Shown here one piece after another: positions 14,179 to 17,653 of a stretch of DNA of 17,653 bases. This stretch comes from Bulleidia sp. Lineage in GTDB: Bacteria; Bacillota_I; Bacilli_A; Erysipelotrichales; Erysipelotrichaceae. The stretch lies in NCBI GenBank assembly GCA_016293365.1, contig JAEDEK010000024.1:1-17653 (forward strand), given 5' to 3'. The notes beneath the pieces are model-generated. The model saw only the letters and a list, made by a program, of their open reading frames with translations. It searched no databases and was not told the DNA's origin. Within the stretch, counting starts at the first letter, position 1, and every line of letters starts with the position of its first letter. Both the position numbers and the translations under genes were made by a program.

Positions 14179-14209
14179 TAACATGCGAGTTTAAGGAGTA
14201 AATACGACT

Positions 14210-15075
14210 ATGAGTAACAGTTTTACTGATTTAAGACAGAAAGCAGGAGAAGGCAAAAAGAAAGTCATCTCCGTCACATGTGCCCAGGATGAAGCAGTTC
14301 TGGAAGCAGTGAATGAAGCTCACCAGATGGGAATCGTTGATGGTATTCTTGTCGGTGATGAAGCAAAGATCAGAGAAATCGCATCCAGAATCGGCATGGA
14401 TCTTTCTGATTACAGAGTCGTGAATGAAACAGACAATGTACAGGCTACATTGACAGCTGTGAAATTTGTACATGATGGAGAAGCAGACATGTACATGAAG
14501 GGACTTGTTCCTACAAAAGACTTCCTGAAGAGTGTTCTGAACAAGGAAGTTGGTCTGCGTACAGGAAAGACACTTTCCCATGTATCCGTCATGAAGGTAC
14601 CTTCCATTGAGCGTCTGCTGTTTCTGCAGTGGATGTCGCAAAGGCATGCGGTGTAGATACACCTCGCGTTGCACCATTAGCAGCAGTGGAAGTCGTTAAT
14701 CCGAAAATGCCTGTTACAGTCGATGCGGATGAGCTGAGGAAAGCAAATGAAGCAGGTGAAATCACAGGCTGTATCGTAGATGGTCCATTATCCATGGATA
14801 TTGCATTGGAAGAAGCAGCTGCCATTGAAAAGGGTGCACAGGACCGTCCATGTGCTGGAAAAGCAGATATTCTTTTGTTCCCGGATATTCATGCCGGTAA
14901 CCTTGTCTATAAGACAATGGCTCACCTTGTTCCTGGCATTGAAATCGGTGCAATGCTTGTCGGTACAAGTGCTCCTGTTATTCTTGCATCCAGAAGTGAC
15001 TCCAAGGATGTCAAGATCAACTCCATAGCCCTTGGTGCCGTATTAGCAGAAAACATGAAGAAAGTGAATGGTTGA
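14210..15075 (+). pseudogene. ptb: Phosphate butyryltransferase Ptb, interrupted by an internal deletion and frameshift
   Basis: Ptb turns butyryl-CoA and phosphate into butyryl phosphate, the substrate of butyrate kinase. The reading frame from 14210 encodes a normal N-terminal part (AQDEAVLEAVNEA, ADMYMKGLVPT, LNKEVGLRTGKTLSHV) up to RLLFL at 14626, then leaves the family and stops at 14656. The family sequence resumes in another frame at about 14623 (SAVDVAKACGVDTPRVAPLAAVEVVNPKMP) and runs to the proper C terminus with VGTSAPVILASRSDS and NSIALGAVLAEN. Compared from memory with the Clostridium acetobutylicum enzyme, about 19 residues are missing at the join, including the conserved TDxAxN segment; the frame change implies a loss of 3n+1 bases. 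TTCTG-like repeats at the junction suggest slippage or misassembly. The GTG at 14629 is an internal codon, not a start. Confidence 0.85.
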
Positions 15076-15082
15076 TTAAACA

Positions 15083-16162
15083 ATGGGAAAGAAAATTCTG
15101 GCGATCAATCCTGGTTCCACATCTACCAAGATCGCATTATTCGATGATGAAACATGTATCAATGAAGTTGGACTCGATCATCCTGTATCACAGATGAATC
15201 AGTTCCCGACAACATTTTCACAGCTCGATTTCCGTTATGAAGTCATTACGGATTATCTGAAGTCCATCAGCTTTGACATCAATACACTGGATGCCTGTGT
15301 AGGTCGTGGTGGCTACCTGCATCCGATTGAAGCAGGTACATATACCGTCAATGATGCGATCAGACATGATCTGGAAATCGCACTCAACGGTGACCATGCA
15401 GCAAACCTTGGTGGTCTTTTAGCTCGTAAGATCGGTGATCAGGTAGGATGCCCATCCTATATCGTTGACCCGACAGCAGTCGATGAACTGCAGGATGTTG
15501 CAAGACTTTCCGGTATGCCGGATATTCAGCGTGTATCCAAGATTCATGCCCTCAATATGAGAGCGGTTGCACGTGAATATGCCAAGAGCATCGGAAAGAA
15601 GATGGAAGATCTTGTTATGATCGTCAAGCACATGGGTGGTGGATGCACAACTGGTCTTCTGTCTCATGGCAGAATGATCGATATGTTCAATGGTCTGGAT
15701 GGCGATGGTGCCTTTGCTCCGACAAGATGTGGTGCAGTTCCGGTTGGAGATCTGATCCGTCTTTGTTACTCCGGTAAGTATCCGGATGTGGATGCCATGA
15801 TGAAGCGTGCTGTCGGTGATGCCGGTATTGCTGCATATCTTGGAACAGCTGACATGAGAGAAGTCAACAAGATGATTGAAGCCGGTGATGAAAAGGCAAA
15901 GCTTGTCAAGGAAGCATTCATTTACCAGCATGCCAAGGATGTCGGTTCTCTTGCGGCTGCCAATAAGGGTCATATCGATGCGATCGTTCTGACTGGTGGT
16001 ATCGCCTATGACGCGTCCGTTACTAGGGAGCTGACAGACTATCTTTCCTGGATTGCTCCGGTAGCAGTGATTCCTGGCGAAAGAGAAATGATCGCTCTTG
16101 CTTTGGGTGCATTACGTGTACTCAATGGTGAAGAAGAAGCAAAGACATATTACGCGGAATAA
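15083..16162 (+). CDS. buk: Butyrate kinase Buk
   Basis: Makes ATP and butyrate from butyryl phosphate and ADP. The 359-residue ASKHA protein has the NPGSTSTK phosphate loop at 9-16, RGGYLHPI, DPTAVDELQDVARLSG, the KHMGGGCTTGLLSHGRM loop, and LDGDGAFAPTRCGAVPVGDL where clostridial enzymes have SPERSGGVP. It ends with LTGGIAYD and LALGALRVL. The relation to branched-chain carboxylate kinases means substrate range is not certain, but the position beside ptb and thl supports butyrate. Only seven bases separate it from ptb and no good ribosome site is seen, so it may depend on translation through ptb; the ptb frameshift could therefore lower its expression. Confidence 0.93.
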   Translation: MGKKILAINPGSTSTKIALFDDETCINEVGLDHPVSQMNQFPTTFSQLDFRYEVITDYLKSISFDINTLDACVGRGGYLHPIEAGTYTVNDAIRHDLEIALNGDHAANLGGLLARKIGDQVGCPSYIVDPTAVDELQDVARLSGMPDIQRVSKIHALNMRAVAREYAKSIGKKMEDLVMIVKHMGGGCTTGLLSHGRMIDMFNGLDGDGAFAPTRCGAVPVGDLIRLCYSGKYPDVDAMMKRAVGDAGIAAYLGTADMREVNKMIEAGDEKAKLVKEAFIYQHAKDVGSLAAANKGHIDAIVLTGGIAYDASVTRELTDYLSWIAPVAVIPGEREMIALALGALRVLNGEEEAKTYYAE

Positions 16163-16199
16163 GAATTGGTATTAACCATTTAAGGAGGATATAAATAAA

Positions 16200-17393
16200 A
16201 TGGCTAAGAAAGTAGTAATTGCGAGTGCATGTCGTACAGCCATCGGTAAGATGGGTGGGCAGCTCAGCTCTGTACCTGCAGTTGATCTGGGTGCAGTTGT
16301 CATCAAGGAAGCAGTCAGAAGAGCAGGACTGAAGCCTGAACAGGTTGACCATGTTTACATGGGTAATGTTATCCAGGCAGGTCTTGGACAGAACCCTGCA
16401 AGACAGGCATCCCTTAAGGCTGGTCTTCCGGTTACAACACCGGCAGTTTCCATCAACGTTGTATGTGGTTCCGGTCTGAACTGTGTCAACATGGCAGCTG
16501 AAATGATCATCGCAGGTGATGCGGATGTCGTTGTTGCCGGTGGTATGGAATCCATGTCCAATGCTCCATACGTACTGCCACATGCACGTTTCGGATACAG
16601 AATGAACACACCAAAGGATGGTCTTGTTGATGCGATGGTTCATGATGCATTATGGGATGCATTCAATGACTACCACATGATGATCACTGCTGAAAACGTT
16701 GCTGATCAGTGGGGTCTGACACGTGAAGAACTCGATGCATTTGCAGCTGCTTCCCAGAACAAGGCATGTGCAGCAAGAGATGCAGGTAAGTTCAAGGATG
16801 AAATTGTTCCAGTTGAAATCAACATGGGCAAGAAGAAGGGTATCGTTACAGTTGATACAGATGAAGGACCACGTGATGGTCAGACACCAGAAGTTCTTGC
16901 TAAGCTGAGATGCTGCTCCGGTAAGGAAGGCGGCGTTGTTACAGCAGGTAATGCTTCCGGTATCAACGATGGTGCAGCTGCACTTGTTGTCATGTCTGAA
17001 GAAAAGGCAAAGGAACTTGGTATCACTCCAATGGCTACATGGGTTGCCGGTGCTCTTGGCGGTGTTGATCCATCCATCATGGGTGTTGGTCCTGTTGCTG
17101 CAACAAGAAAGGTCATGGAAAGAACAGGTCTTACCATTGAAGACTTCGATCTGTATGAAGCAAATGAAGCATTCGCTGCTCAGTCTGTCGCTGTAGGTAA
17201 GGACCTGAACTTCGACATGAACAAGCTGAATGTCAATGGTGGTGCAATTGCATTAGGTCATCCTGTAGGAGCTTCCGGTGCAAGAATCCTTGTCACATTA
17301 CTGTATGCAATGCAGCAGAACGACGCTCATAGAGGTCTTGCTACACTGTGTATCGGTGGTGGTATGGGCTGCGCTACTGTTGTAGAACGTTAA
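16200..17393 (+). CDS. thlA: Acetyl-CoA acetyltransferase (thiolase)
   Basis: Condenses two acetyl-CoA to acetoacetyl-CoA, the first step of butyrate synthesis. The 397-residue protein carries the full thiolase active site: nucleophile Cys89 in NVVCGSGLN, His354 in NGGAIALGHPVGASG, and Cys384 in CIGGGMG, at positions very near those of the Zoogloea enzyme. NEAFAAQ, which contributes an active-site asparagine, is present. A strong AAGGAGG lies eleven bases before the ATG in the 37-base gap after buk; lysine codons are mostly AAG, and codon choice resembles HU, both consistent with high expression. A beta-oxidation thiolase is less likely given the neighbours. Confidence 0.96.
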   Translation: MAKKVVIASACRTAIGKMGGQLSSVPAVDLGAVVIKEAVRRAGLKPEQVDHVYMGNVIQAGLGQNPARQASLKAGLPVTTPAVSINVVCGSGLNCVNMAAEMIIAGDADVVVAGGMESMSNAPYVLPHARFGYRMNTPKDGLVDAMVHDALWDAFNDYHMMITAENVADQWGLTREELDAFAAASQNKACAARDAGKFKDEIVPVEINMGKKKGIVTVDTDEGPRDGQTPEVLAKLRCCSGKEGGVVTAGNASGINDGAAALVVMSEEKAKELGITPMATWVAGALGGVDPSIMGVGPVAATRKVMERTGLTIEDFDLYEANEAFAAQSVAVGKDLNFDMNKLNVNGGAIALGHPVGASGARILVTLLYAMQQNDAHRGLATLCIGGGMGCATVVER

Positions 17394-17408
17394 TGCAAAG
17401 GTGAATCC

Positions 17409-17653
17409 ATGGGATACGTAGATTATGAAGTAAAGGGTGCTGTCGGCATTGTTACAATCAACCGTCCAAAGGCACTCAACGCCCTGAATTCTGAAGTACT
17501 GGATGATCTGAGCAGTGTATTTGACAGCATTGATCTTGAAACAGTACGCTGCGTCGTACTGACAGGTGCTGGAGATAAGAGCTTTGTTGCCGGTGCGGAT
17601 ATCGGTGAAATGAGCACATTGACACAGGCTGAAGGCGAAGCATTCGGCAAAAA
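17409..17653 (+). CDS. crt: Crotonase / 3-hydroxybutyryl-CoA dehydratase, N-terminal part
   Basis: Cut by the right edge after 81 codons. The visible part is a crotonase-fold protein: VDYEVKGAVGIVTINRPKALNALN at the start, then CVVLTGAGDKSFVAGADIGEM, whose AGADIGEM helix supplies part of the CoA-thioester oxyanion hole. It would dehydrate 3-hydroxybutyryl-CoA to crotonyl-CoA. AAAGGTG lies a few bases before the ATG, 15 bases after the thiolase stop, so it belongs to the same operon. The catalytic glutamates lie beyond the edge. Other enoyl-CoA hydratases share this start, so the name rests partly on context. Confidence 0.9.
   Translation, partial: MGYVDYEVKGAVGIVTINRPKALNALNSEVLDDLSSVFDSIDLETVRCVVLTGAGDKSFVAGADIGEMSTLTQAEGEAFGK

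Noticed and set aside
14629..15075. The 3' half of ptb as an independent gene starting at GTG 14629
   Set aside because: The GTG is the internal valine codon of SAVDVAKACGV, has no ribosome site, and the product would be only the C-terminal half of Ptb.
1..17653. tRNA, rRNA, CRISPR, riboswitch, insertion sequence or prophage
   Set aside because: No regularly spaced repeats, transposase or integrase motifs, or tRNA-like cloverleaf segments were noticed. Intergenic gaps are short, the longest being 197 bases, and are accounted for by promoters and terminators.

Overview
The window looks like a chromosomal segment from a low-to-mid GC, Gram-positive-type anaerobe of the Bacillota. The evidence is AGGAGG-type ribosome sites, extended -10 promoters, the smc-ftsY-ylxM cluster, HU, an Fe-S serine dehydratase, a ManNAc-6-P epimerase beside a ROK kinase, and a butyrate operon. 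The unusually short SMC and the gene mix suggest the Erysipelotrichia, but that placement is inference; no rRNA gene is present to confirm it. There is no CRISPR array, insertion sequence, phage gene, tRNA or rRNA. Coding density is very high and most neighbouring genes overlap by a few bases.

Layout. (1) 1-1268, minus strand: a sialic acid/ManNAc catabolic pair, nanE followed by a ROK sugar kinase that runs off the left edge. (2) 1269-1350: a compact divergent promoter region with an inverted repeat. (3) 1351-6611, plus strand: a tight operon holA - L-serine dehydratase - DNA-deoxyinosine glycosylase - U32-family protein - mscL, closed by a clear hairpin terminator. (4) 6690-13062, plus strand: smc - ftsY - ylxM - ackA - DHH phosphoesterase, all overlapping or nearly so. 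The usual ffh after ylxM is absent and acetate kinase follows instead. (5) 13162-13443: HU as a single gene with its own promoter and terminator, converging on coaD (13512-14012, minus). (6) 14013-14209: a 197-bp divergent regulatory region dense in palindromes, including Rex-like TTGTGAA/TTCACAA half sites. (7) 14210 to the right edge: the butyrate operon ptb - buk - thl - crt, with crt cut by the window end.

How the genes work together. thl and crt catalyse the early chain-building steps from acetyl-CoA toward crotonyl-CoA. Ptb and Buk would turn butyryl-CoA into butyrate and ATP, in parallel with AckA for acetate. Rex-like sites overlapping the predicted ptb promoter suggest control by the NADH/NAD+ ratio.

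The most notable observation is that ptb is broken as read. Its two halves lie in different frames, and about 19 family-conserved residues, including the TDxAxN region, are missing at a short-repeat junction, while buk, thl and crt are intact. This is either a recent loss of the Ptb-Buk route or an assembly or sequencing error. I found no clear evidence of a new multi-gene system. The other points of interest are a short-armed SMC, an apparently leaderless holA transcript, a ROK kinase lacking the usual family motifs, and several operator-like palindromes.
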